From: a bacterium
GTDB lineage: Bacteria > Desulfobacterota > GWC2-55-46
Length of the DNA: 8,278 nt
Assembly (NCBI GenBank): GCA_004298725.1
Contig: SCQA01000158.1
Coordinates: forward strand, 1-8,278
Reading direction: 5' to 3'
Positions 1 to 5,656 of this stretch are shown one piece after another. Positions within the stretch are counted from its first letter, which is position 1; every line of letters begins with the position of its first letter. A program made the translations under genes and the position numbers. A model generated the notes under the pieces. It was not told the origin of the DNA and searched no databases. It saw only the letters and a list, made by a program, of their open reading frames with translations.

Positions 1-801
1 AATTACCCTTAAATCAGCCCCGGCATCCAGCAAGTGCGTGGCGAAGCTGTGCCTCAGAGAATGCGGCGTAGGGGTTTTTGCTATGCCGCTTGCCTTAACA
101 TACTTTTTAACGGCCCTCTGCACGGCCCTCTGGCTTAACCGCGCGCCGCGAGACCCTAAAAACAAAGGGCCTACGGCGGCAACGGGTACGCGCTTTTCAA
201 GGTACGCCTTTAAAGCGTGAACGGCGCTGGCACCCAGAAACGTAACTCTCTCTTTGCCGCCCTTGCCAAGCACACGCGCCGTGCCGGCTGTTAAGTCTAC
301 ATCCTTCACGTCAAGGCCGGTAAGCTCAGTTACCCTTATGCCGGACGAATAAAGCACTTCAAGCACGGCAAGGTCTCTTGGCGCGTCTTTAAACGCCAGT
401 CCGTCCGGCTTAGTCATCGGCGCGGTAACAAGCGCGGTAGCCTCTTCGGCGGTAAGCACCGGCGGCAAGAATTTTTCAGCCTTTGGCGACTGCACAAAAA
501 CAGCCGGATTAACCTTACTAAGCCCCTTTTTAGACAGAAATCTAAAGAGCGACCTGATGGAAGACAATTTTCTCGCAACGGATACTTTCTTGCACCGTTT
601 ATAGAGCCAGTACACATAAGCTCGTACTGAGTCTTCGTCAATCTTTTCAACGCTTGGGCTGTTATCTTCAAGGCAACGGCCTGAGTCAATCAAAAACAAA
701 CTAAACTGGTTAAGGTCTCTCCTGTAGCCGAGCCTTGTATGAATCGAGGCGTTCTTTTCAACTCTCAGGTAATCAAGAAACTCTTCAACGAGCTTTGTCA
801 T
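1..801 (-). CDS. xerC: Xer-family tyrosine site-specific recombinase, C-terminus cut by window edge
   Basis: Tyrosine recombinase of the XerC/XerD family, which resolves chromosome dimers at dif sites during division. Translating the minus strand from ATG at 801 gives 267 residues with no stop before the edge. The N-terminus (MTKLVEEFLDYLRVEK) matches the SAM-like core-binding domain, which fixes the start; a weak GGGTGA lies just upstream. In the catalytic domain, R156 (SSGIRVTEL), K180 (LGKGGKERV), H247 and R250 (HSLRHSFATH) are present, and the R-to-K spacing of 24 equals that of E. coli XerD. The second His/Trp and the nucleophilic Tyr lie beyond the edge; about 30 residues are missing compared with the usual roughly 300. 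It lies 158 bases downstream of lepB on the same strand. The phrase LEVLYSSGIRV fits XerC somewhat better than XerD, but the XerC/XerD choice is inference. A phage or integron integrase is unlikely given the length and housekeeping context. Confidence 0.9.
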   Translation of the reverse strand, partial: MTKLVEEFLDYLRVEKNASIHTRLGYRRDLNQFSLFLIDSGRCLEDNSPSVEKIDEDSVRAYVYWLYKRCKKVSVARKLSSIRSLFRFLSKKGLSKVNPAVFVQSPKAEKFLPPVLTAEEATALVTAPMTKPDGLAFKDAPRDLAVLEVLYSSGIRVTELTGLDVKDVDLTAGTARVLGKGGKERVTFLGASAVHALKAYLEKRVPVAAVGPLFLGSRGARLSQRAVQRAVKKYVKASGIAKTPTPHSLRHSFATHLLDAGADLRVI

Positions 802-902
802 AAAGTTTCACCCAAGCGCCGTTGGCATGCATATACGTGCCTTATAACATCAAAAGCCCCAAACCTTCAACGGAAAAAACCCAAATGCACGGCAGAAAGA
901 CA

Positions 903-956
903 GTTATCCGTTACCGGTTGTTAGTTATCTTACCGTTCACTATTCACAATTCACAA
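903..956. repeat. Heptamer tandem repeats and imperfect direct repeat in the lepB-xer gap
   Basis: Three consecutive heptamers lie at 936-942 (TTCACTA), 943-949 (TTCACAA) and 950-956 (TTCACAA), ending four bases from the lepB stop codon. Just beside them GTTATCCGTTACCG (903-916) is loosely repeated as GTTATCTTACCG (924-935). Short heptamer arrays of this kind are common between genes in several bacterial groups and have no established role. No terminator-like hairpin with a T-run was seen in this gap, so lepB and the recombinase gene may be cotranscribed. Confidence 0.6.
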
Positions 957-959
957 TCT

Positions 960-1634
960 TTAATGTATAAGCTTCGTTATCCTTGAAAACCTTGCCCAGC
1001 TCTTCTGCCCGTCCCACGACCAATATATAATGAACGCCTTGCCTTTAATGTCGTATATCGGCACCGGCCCCCAGTAACGCGAATCAAAGCTTCTGTCTCT
1101 GTTGTCTCCCATGGCAAAGACATTTCCCTTTGGCACTACATACGGGCCGAAGTTGACTGTTTTCTCAAAGCCAACGCCGGAAAGGCCGTCTTTATAAACG
1201 CCGTAACGGTCGTCCCACTTCTCGCCGTTTACGTATATAACCCTCTGCCTCAGTTCAACGGTGTCTCCGGGCAGTCCTATTACTCTCTTTATGTAGTCTT
1301 TATCCCGCTCCGCCGGAAAACGGAATACTATTATGTCCCCGCGGGAGACGTTGCCCCAAGTATTATAAAGCTTCGTCTCAAAAAACGGCACCGGAACGCC
1401 AAATATCCGTATAATAGCCGGAATCGGCACCTGAATACCGTAGCTGAACTTGCTTACTATAATGTGATCGCCTACAAGAAGCGTGTCTTCCATTGAGCCG
1501 GACGGTATTTTGAACGCCTGTATCACAAACGCCCGTATGACGATAGCAAGAACTATTGCTATGGCTATCGCTTCAATTGTTTCTCTTAATTGCTTTTTTT
1601 TCTTCGGTTTATTCTGAATATTATCTTCTGGCAT
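960..1634 (-). CDS. lepB: Signal peptidase I
   Basis: Membrane-anchored serine protease that removes signal peptides from secreted proteins on the outer face of the inner membrane. The 224-residue product starts with a Lys-rich cytoplasmic tail (residues 10-14), followed by one hydrophobic anchor at about 21-41. Box B (IPSGSM) supplies the nucleophile S47, and box D (DYIKRVIGLPGD, 113-124) supplies the general base K116. Box E is GDNRDRSFDSRYWG (176-189). All S26 family catalytic motifs are intact and the length is normal for a single-anchor enzyme. The start ATG at 1634 has GGGAAGG at 1653-1647, a rather long 12-base spacing. It lies 49 bases downstream of lepA on the same strand, the classical lepA-lepB arrangement, and no separate promoter was seen in that gap. 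Confidence 0.97.
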   Translation of the reverse strand: MPEDNIQNKPKKKKQLRETIEAIAIAIVLAIVIRAFVIQAFKIPSGSMEDTLLVGDHIIVSKFSYGIQVPIPAIIRIFGVPVPFFETKLYNTWGNVSRGDIIVFRFPAERDKDYIKRVIGLPGDTVELRQRVIYVNGEKWDDRYGVYKDGLSGVGFEKTVNFGPYVVPKGNVFAMGDNRDRSFDSRYWGPVPIYDIKGKAFIIYWSWDGQKSWARFSRITKLIH

Positions 1635-1683
1635 CTTTAGTTAAAACCTTCCCTGAATTATTTTAAGAGCACCCTTGCATTTA

Positions 1684-3480
1684 TCAGCTGACTTTTAGTA
1701 TGGCAAGAAACGCCTCTTGCGGAAGCTCCACCCTGCCAACCTGTTTCATGCGCTTTTTGCCCTCTTTCTGCTTTTCAAGAAGTTTGCGCTTCCTTGATAT
1801 GTCGCCGCCGTAGCATTTGGCTGTTACGTTCTTGCGAAGCGCCTTTACCGTCTCCCTTGATATAACCTTTGAGCCTATAGCCGCCTGTATGATAACCTCG
1901 AACATCTGCCTCGGTATTATCTCCTTCATCTTCTCGGCAAGCTCCTTGCCCCTCTGGTACGCCCTGTCCCTCGGCACTATTAAAGAGAGCGCGTCAACCG
2001 TCTCGCCGTTAATTAGAATATCGAGCTTTATAAGGTCTGAAGGCCTGAAGTCAAGGTAATCGTAGTCCATTGAGGCGTAGCCCTTTGTAAGCGTCTTCAA
2101 CTTGTCGTAAAAATCGAGAACTATTTCGTTAAGCGGCAATTCGTATTCAAGAAGCACCCTTGTCGTAGTCAGGTACTTTATCTCACGTTGAACGCCCCTT
2201 TTATCCTCGCAGAGCTTCAGCATAACCCCAAGGTATTCCGACGGCATGTGTATTTCAGCGAGTATGAACGGCTCCTCTACCTTTGCTATATACTGCGGCG
2301 GCGGAAGCTTTATCGGGCTTTCAATCATTTCAATCGTACCGTCTGTCTTGGTTACGCGGTACTGCACCGTAGGCGCGGTGGTTATAAGCGAAAGGTTATA
2401 TTCGCGCTCAAGCCTCTCCTGAATTATTTCCATGTGAAAGAGGCCCAAAAAGCCGCACCTGAAACCAAAGCCGAGCGCAAGCGAGGTTTCCGGCTCGAAC
2501 GTAAAAGACGAGTCGTTAAGCCTGAGCTTTACCATCGCCTCTTTCAAGTCTTCATACTGCGACGAATCAACCGGATACAAGCCGCTAAAAACCATTGACT
2601 TGGCGGCTTTGTACCCGGCAAGCGGGGTCTGGGCCGGGTTTAAAGCATCGGTAAGAGTGTCGCCGACGCTTGTGTCGCGCACCTCTTTTATACCGGCTAT
2701 GACGAAACCTACCTCTCCGGGCCCAAGCTCGGAAATCTCCGTAGGGTGCGGGGCAAACACGCCGACTTTGTCAACAACGAACGTCTTGCCCGTTGCCATG
2801 AACTTTACCGTAACGCCCCTTTTTACAATGCCGTCAAAGACTCGTACTTGAATGATTACTCCCTGATAATTATCGTACCAACTGTCAAATACAAGGGCTT
2901 TAAGCGGCTTATCGCTCTCTCCCGCAGGCGGAGGGATATGCCTGACTATCGCTTCAAGCGTCTCTTTTATGCCGATGCCTTCTTTCGCGCTGGCAAGCAC
3001 GGCGTCGGAGGCGTCAATGCCAAGAAGGTCTTCTATCTCTTTCTTTATCCTCGGCGGGTCGGCCTGAGGCAAATCTATCTTATTCAGCACAGGCACTATC
3101 TCAAGGCCTACGTCCGTGGCGGTATAGAGGTGGGCAAGCGTCTGCGCCTGAACGCCCTGAGAGGCGTCCACTATCAAAATAGCCCCCTCGCAGGCGGAAA
3201 GAGAGCGGCTGACTTCGTAACTGAAATCAACGTGGCCGGGCGTGTCTATGAGGTTAAGCACGTACGTGTTGCCGTCGTCAGCCGTGTAGTTGAGGCGCGC
3301 GGTCTGCGCCTTTATGGTAATGCCCCTTTCGCGCTCTATGTCCATTTTATCCATGAACTGATCAACCATCTGCCTCTTGGTAACTGAACCGGTGAATTCA
3401 AGAAGCCTGTCCGAGAGCGTGGACTTGCCGTGGTCAATATGCGCTATTATGGAAAAATTGCGTATCCTTTCTCTTTGCAT
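1684..3480 (-). CDS. lepA: Elongation factor 4 (LepA), ribosome-associated translational GTPase
   Basis: Translational GTPase that binds the ribosome and affects initiation, elongation and back-translocation, especially under ionic or temperature stress. The 598-residue product is full length for the family. GTPase motifs are intact: G1 AHIDHGKST (13-21), G2 RGITIK (52-57), G3 DTPGH (79-83) and G4 NKID (133-136). EF-G-like domains II, III and V follow. The LepA-specific C-terminal domain ends with the conserved stretch KKRMKQVGRVELPQEAF. The start MQRERIRNFSIIAHIDHGKS is the canonical LepA N-terminus. An AAGGG lies about 13 bases upstream of the ATG, and a good sigma70-like promoter lies at 3600-3571. 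First gene of the minus-strand set lepA-lepB-xer. Nothing odd was seen. Confidence 0.98.
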   Translation of the reverse strand: MQRERIRNFSIIAHIDHGKSTLSDRLLEFTGSVTKRQMVDQFMDKMDIERERGITIKAQTARLNYTADDGNTYVLNLIDTPGHVDFSYEVSRSLSACEGAILIVDASQGVQAQTLAHLYTATDVGLEIVPVLNKIDLPQADPPRIKKEIEDLLGIDASDAVLASAKEGIGIKETLEAIVRHIPPPAGESDKPLKALVFDSWYDNYQGVIIQVRVFDGIVKRGVTVKFMATGKTFVVDKVGVFAPHPTEISELGPGEVGFVIAGIKEVRDTSVGDTLTDALNPAQTPLAGYKAAKSMVFSGLYPVDSSQYEDLKEAMVKLRLNDSSFTFEPETSLALGFGFRCGFLGLFHMEIIQERLEREYNLSLITTAPTVQYRVTKTDGTIEMIESPIKLPPPQYIAKVEEPFILAEIHMPSEYLGVMLKLCEDKRGVQREIKYLTTTRVLLEYELPLNEIVLDFYDKLKTLTKGYASMDYDYLDFRPSDLIKLDILINGETVDALSLIVPRDRAYQRGKELAEKMKEIIPRQMFEVIIQAAIGSKVISRETVKALRKNVTAKCYGGDISRKRKLLEKQKEGKKRMKQVGRVELPQEAFLAILKVS

Positions 3481-3570
3481 TTATGCTTTTATCCCTTTAT
3501 CCTTTGCCGCTTAAATAGCCAAAACAGACGCGCCGCACGGCCAAATACCATAGCCGGACAATAATATTTC

Positions 3571-3600
3571 ATTTTATGACACTTGGCTTAGGTTTGTCAA
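3571..3600 (-). promoter_or_regulatory. Sigma70-type promoter for lepA-lepB-xer
   Basis: On the minus strand TTGACA (3600-3595, perfect -35) is followed after 18 bases by TAAAAT (3576-3571, five of six matches to the -10). Transcription would start near 3563 and leave a leader of about 80 bases before lepA. Orientation and position fit lepA as the first gene. Confidence 0.65.
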
Positions 3601-3681
3601 AAAGAAAACGACAAAGGAATATCTTGCATTAGTAAACGACGTAAAGAACAGTTGAGCGCAATTAAGCGTAATGAAACCTTA

Positions 3682-3710
3682 TTGACACATCGTCGTTTTT
3701 AAGATTAACT
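3682..3710 (+). promoter_or_regulatory. Candidate promoter for the CopD-like/methyltransferase/macro-domain genes
   Basis: TTGACA (3682-3687) is a perfect -35, but the hexamer 17 bases further (TTAACT, 3705-3710) matches the -10 consensus only at three positions. An alternative -10, TACAAT, lies at 3775-3780, closer to the gene, but has only a poor -35 before it. A promoter is expected somewhere in this region; its exact position is uncertain. Confidence 0.35.
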
Positions 3711-3816
3711 GTAACTAACCGCGCTGTAGAAAAACGCGTTTGCGTCAAACGACTTACGTCATACTAACTACCGTTACAATTTGTTGCAATATTGCCCCAA
3801 GGAGGACTACGGTTAA

Positions 3817-4290
3817 ATGCTTTTAAAGTTCGCGCTCTTTTTTCACATCATGTCGGCGGTCTTCTGGATAGGCGGCATGTTATTTCTGACGCTCGTCATA
3901 GTGCCGTTCATTCAAACCATGCCCGACCCGGCGACGAAATCAAAGATATATCAGACGGTAGGCAGAAAGTACCGCACCCTCGGCTGGATTGCAATAATAA
4001 CGCTTCTTATAACCGGACCGGTTATACTCTACACGCTTTACGGCATTGCGCCTTCGGAGATTTTTTCGGCAAAAATCCATGCGACCGGCTTTGGCAGGGC
4101 CTTAGCGTGGAAGCTCGCGTTTGTAACGCTTCTCGTAATATCAAGCCTCGTTCACGACTTCTATATAGGACCGAAGGCAAAAGAATCCCCCAGGCTTTCG
4201 CGCATGGCGCGCATATTCGGCAGGTCTAACCTGCTTGTGGCCCTTGTGATAGTTGTATTCGCCGTTATACTTCGCTCAGGCGGGTTTTAA
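3817..4290 (+). CDS. CopD-like four-helix integral membrane protein
   Basis: Small inner-membrane protein of 157 residues with four hydrophobic segments at about 5-32, 54-76, 96-114 and 137-153. The first helix carries H10 in the pattern HIMSAVFWIGGMLFL, and the third helix ends in LVHDFYIGP (111-119) with H113. This layout and the two helix histidines resemble CopD/DUF2269-type proteins and, more distantly, HemJ-like proteins in which helix histidines bind haem or metal. Metal or haem binding here is inference from those histidines. The start ATG has a very strong AAGGAGG at 3799-3805 (11-base spacing), which supports it as the first gene of its transcript. Its stop codon directly abuts the TTG start of the next gene, so the two are likely translated together. 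The cellular role is unknown; nothing nearby points to copper handling. Confidence 0.7.
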   Translation: MLLKFALFFHIMSAVFWIGGMLFLTLVIVPFIQTMPDPATKSKIYQTVGRKYRTLGWIAIITLLITGPVILYTLYGIAPSEIFSAKIHATGFGRALAWKLAFVTLLVISSLVHDFYIGPKAKESPRLSRMARIFGRSNLLVALVIVVFAVILRSGGF

Positions 4291-4857
4291 TTGGCGCACA
4301 AATACGACCCAAAACACATTGACCGGCTTTTAAGCGAAGAGCGCAATAAAGACATCGCGCCTCTTAAGCTTTTAAAAGACGCCGGACTTAAAGAAGGCGA
4401 CCTGTTTGCCGACATAGGTTGCGGCCCCGGGTTTTTCACCGTACCGGCGGCTGAGGCCGTGGGAAAAACAGGCAGGGTCTTTGCCGTTGATTTTCAAGAA
4501 GAGATGCTTACCGAACTTAAAAAACGCACGCCGCCTGAAAACGTAATACCGCTTAAATCCACTGAAAGCCACATCCCGCTTGCCGAGGCTACCGTTGACT
4601 TTGCCCTCCTTGCCTACATGCTCCACGAAACGCAGGACAAAACGGCATTTCTTAAAGACGTTAAGCGCATACTTAAAAATAAAAGCACCGTACTCATAGT
4701 TGACTGGAAAAAAATAAAAGAAGAACACGGCCCGCCGGTTGAAGAGCGGCTTACGGAAGACGAAGTCAGCTCCTTTTTAAAAGACGCCGGGTTTGAAAAC
4801 ATCAAGGCGATGTCACTGAATCAGTCTCACTATAAAATAGCGGCAATAAAGGTATAA
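4291..4857 (+). CDS. Class I SAM-dependent methyltransferase
   Basis: Soluble Rossmann-fold methyltransferase of 188 residues. Motif I is LFADIGCGPGFFT (38-50), the S-adenosylmethionine-binding glycine loop. D67 in VFAVD at the end of strand 2 is the expected ribose-binding acid. Later strands DFALLAYMLHE (103-113) and VLIVDWK (134-140) follow the order of the Methyltransf_11/UbiE-like group. The substrate cannot be told; HET near 112-114 and the GPPVEERLT segment are typical of uncharacterised members. The start is TTG immediately after the TAA of the upstream gene, with AGGCGGG a few bases before it. No in-frame ATG lies before residue 72, which is inside the fold, so the TTG start is well supported. 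Translation is probably coupled to the CopD-like gene. Confidence 0.85.
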   Translation: MAHKYDPKHIDRLLSEERNKDIAPLKLLKDAGLKEGDLFADIGCGPGFFTVPAAEAVGKTGRVFAVDFQEEMLTELKKRTPPENVIPLKSTESHIPLAEATVDFALLAYMLHETQDKTAFLKDVKRILKNKSTVLIVDWKKIKEEHGPPVEERLTEDEVSSFLKDAGFENIKAMSLNQSHYKIAAIKV

Positions 4858-4868
4858 CAAGGCTCTGC

Positions 4869-5414
4869 TTGGAAATACATATAAACCATACAACCATCTC
4901 GCTTAAACGCGGCGACATCACAAAAGAAGACGCCGACGCCATAGTGAACGCCGCCAACTCAAGGCTTGCCGGAGGCGGAGGAGTTGACGGCGCAATACAC
5001 AAGGCCGGCGGGCCGGAGATAATGGACGAATGCAATAAAATCGGCAAATGCGAACCGGGAAACGCGGTTATTACCACCGGAGGGATGTTAAAAGCGCGTT
5101 ACGTCATTCACGCCGTTGGGCCGGTATATAAAGACGGCAACCACAACGAAGAAAATATACTTTCAGCCGCGTATGAGTCGTGCCTTCGCCTTGCTGTATC
5201 AAGAGGCATTGAAACCATCGCGTTTCCGTCAATAAGCACCGGCGCGTACGGCTACCCCACTGAGGCGGCCTCGATAGTGGCGCTGAAAACAGTCTTGAAC
5301 CACCTAAAGAACAACGGGCATGGTCTTAAGCTAATCCGTTTTGTCCTCTTTTCCGACGTTGACCTTGAAATCTACCGCCATAGCCTTAATAAACTTGTCG
5401 CAAGCCAAAACTAA
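4869..5414 (+). CDS. Macro-domain protein, probable O-acetyl-ADP-ribose deacetylase / ADP-ribosyl hydrolase
   Basis: Single macro domain of 181 residues, the MacroD/YmdB type, which binds ADP-ribose and removes O-acetyl or protein-linked ADP-ribose. Signature blocks are GDITKEDADAIVNAANS (15-31), GGGGVDGAIHKAGG (35-48), YVIHAVGP (78-85) and SISTGAYGYP (121-130). N27, N30 and D40 occupy the positions that act in catalysis and ribose binding in MacroD enzymes, so it is predicted to be active. The start is TTG at 4869 with AAGG at 4859-4862. It gives the usual short N-terminal strand before GDIT, and no ATG competes. It follows the methyltransferase by 11 bases, implying cotranscription. No ADP-ribosyltransferase or sirtuin partner is visible in the window, so the target is unknown. 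Confidence 0.93.
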   Translation: MEIHINHTTISLKRGDITKEDADAIVNAANSRLAGGGGVDGAIHKAGGPEIMDECNKIGKCEPGNAVITTGGMLKARYVIHAVGPVYKDGNHNEENILSAAYESCLRLAVSRGIETIAFPSISTGAYGYPTEAASIVALKTVLNHLKNNGHGLKLIRFVLFSDVDLEIYRHSLNKLVASQN

Positions 5415-5418
5415 AACG

Positions 5419-5439
5419 CCGTCAAAACCGTCAAAACCG
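5419..5439 (+). repeat. Tandem 9-base direct repeat upstream of promoter
   Basis: CCGTCAAAA occurs twice head to tail at 5419-5427 and 5428-5436, followed by CCG. It ends nine bases before the -35 box at 5445, a position where an activator could bind. The repeat is plain; a role is speculation. Confidence 0.5.
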
Positions 5440-5444
5440 CAACC

Positions 5445-5473
5445 TTGACTCATTTGGCGCGAGGGTATATAAT
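5445..5473 (+). promoter_or_regulatory. Strong sigma70-like promoter P1 of the Ycf46-M41 gene set
   Basis: TTGACT (5445-5450) and TATAAT (5468-5473) are separated by exactly 17 bases, eleven of twelve consensus matches. Transcription would start near 5480 and give a leader of about 175 bases. This is the best promoter match seen in the window. It implies that the Ycf46-M41 gene set is transcribed separately from the macro-domain gene upstream. Confidence 0.75.
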
Positions 5474-5486
5474 TAAATAAACAACG

Positions 5487-5511
5487 TATGAATTTGATTT
5501 TCAATTTCATA
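5487..5511. promoter_or_regulatory. Operator-like palindrome just downstream of P1
   Basis: A 25-base imperfect palindrome: TATGAA (5487-5492), one mismatched base, TTGA (5494-5497), a TTT centre, TCAA (5501-5504), one mismatched base, and TTCATA (5506-5511). It sits at about +8 to +32 relative to the predicted P1 start, a usual place for a repressor to block transcription. As RNA it could also form a weak hairpin, but it is AT-rich and lacks a following T-run, so a terminator is unlikely. The regulator is not identified. Confidence 0.5.
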
Positions 5512-5526
5512 CTGTTCGCCGCCGTC

Positions 5527-5565
5527 TAAAAGTGCTTTTACACCGCAGTTTAAATATGATATGCT
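5527..5565 (+). promoter_or_regulatory. Second promoter P2 with extended -10 and overlapping short palindrome
   Basis: TTTACA (5537-5542) and TATGCT (5560-5565) are 17 bases apart, and TGA directly before the -10 gives an extended -10 (TGnTATGCT). The palindrome TAAAAG-TG-CTTTTA (5527-5540) overlaps the -35 box and could be a second operator. Transcription would start near 5572. The match is moderate, so this is less certain than P1. Confidence 0.45.
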
Positions 5566-5656
5566 GAAAATATAAACATATTCCCGATAAAAAAGACGGC
5601 TCATCGCAGAGCGTAGGCTTAAAAAACAAGCACAATAAGCGCACGGAAGGCCCTTA

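Larger units (their letters stand above)
3481..3816. other. Divergent intergenic region between lepA and the CopD-like gene
   Basis: This 336-base AT-rich stretch separates two divergent transcription units and contains no convincing gene on either strand. It holds the lepA promoter on the minus strand (3571-3600) and a weaker promoter candidate on the plus strand (3682-3710). A strong AAGGAGG Shine-Dalgarno for the CopD-like gene lies at 3799-3805. A pair of 8-base inverted copies, AAACGACG (3634-3641) and CGTCGTTT (3691-3698), lies between the two promoters, and other ACGTC/CGTCA-like words are scattered nearby (for example TTACGTCA at 3754-3761). Whether a regulator reads these words cannot be told from one copy. 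Confidence 0.6.

Noticed and set aside
109..132. Tandem 12-base repeat in the recombinase gene (CAGAGGGCCGTG then CAGAGGGCCGTT on the minus strand)
   Set aside because: It encodes QRAVQRAV, which matches the normal family pattern R-x-V-Q-R-x-V before the catalytic HxxR. It needs no special explanation.
38..220. Plus-strand ORF of 60 codons at the left edge
   Set aside because: It lies antisense to the recombinase gene, whose minus-strand frame carries conserved catalytic motifs throughout.
739..924. Plus-strand ORF of 61 codons crossing the recombinase start and the intergenic gap
   Set aside because: It overlaps the recombinase N-terminus antisense, has no ribosome site, a basic low-information composition, and runs into the repeat array. 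No recognisable family.
2746..3387. Plus-strand ORF of 213 codons opposite lepA
   Set aside because: It is the antisense shadow of the lepA GTPase domain, is unusually rich in Arg and Tyr, and has no promoter or ribosome site.
5487..5511. Palindrome read as a rho-independent terminator for the macro-domain gene
   Set aside because: The stem is AT-rich with mismatches, has no following T-run, and lies downstream of a near-perfect promoter in the same orientation. An operator fits better.
5521..5600. GCCGTC (5521-5526) and GACGGC (5595-5600) as a riboswitch-like closing stem in the protease gene leader
   Set aside because: Only six base pairs over a 68-base loop, with no conserved riboswitch core recognised.
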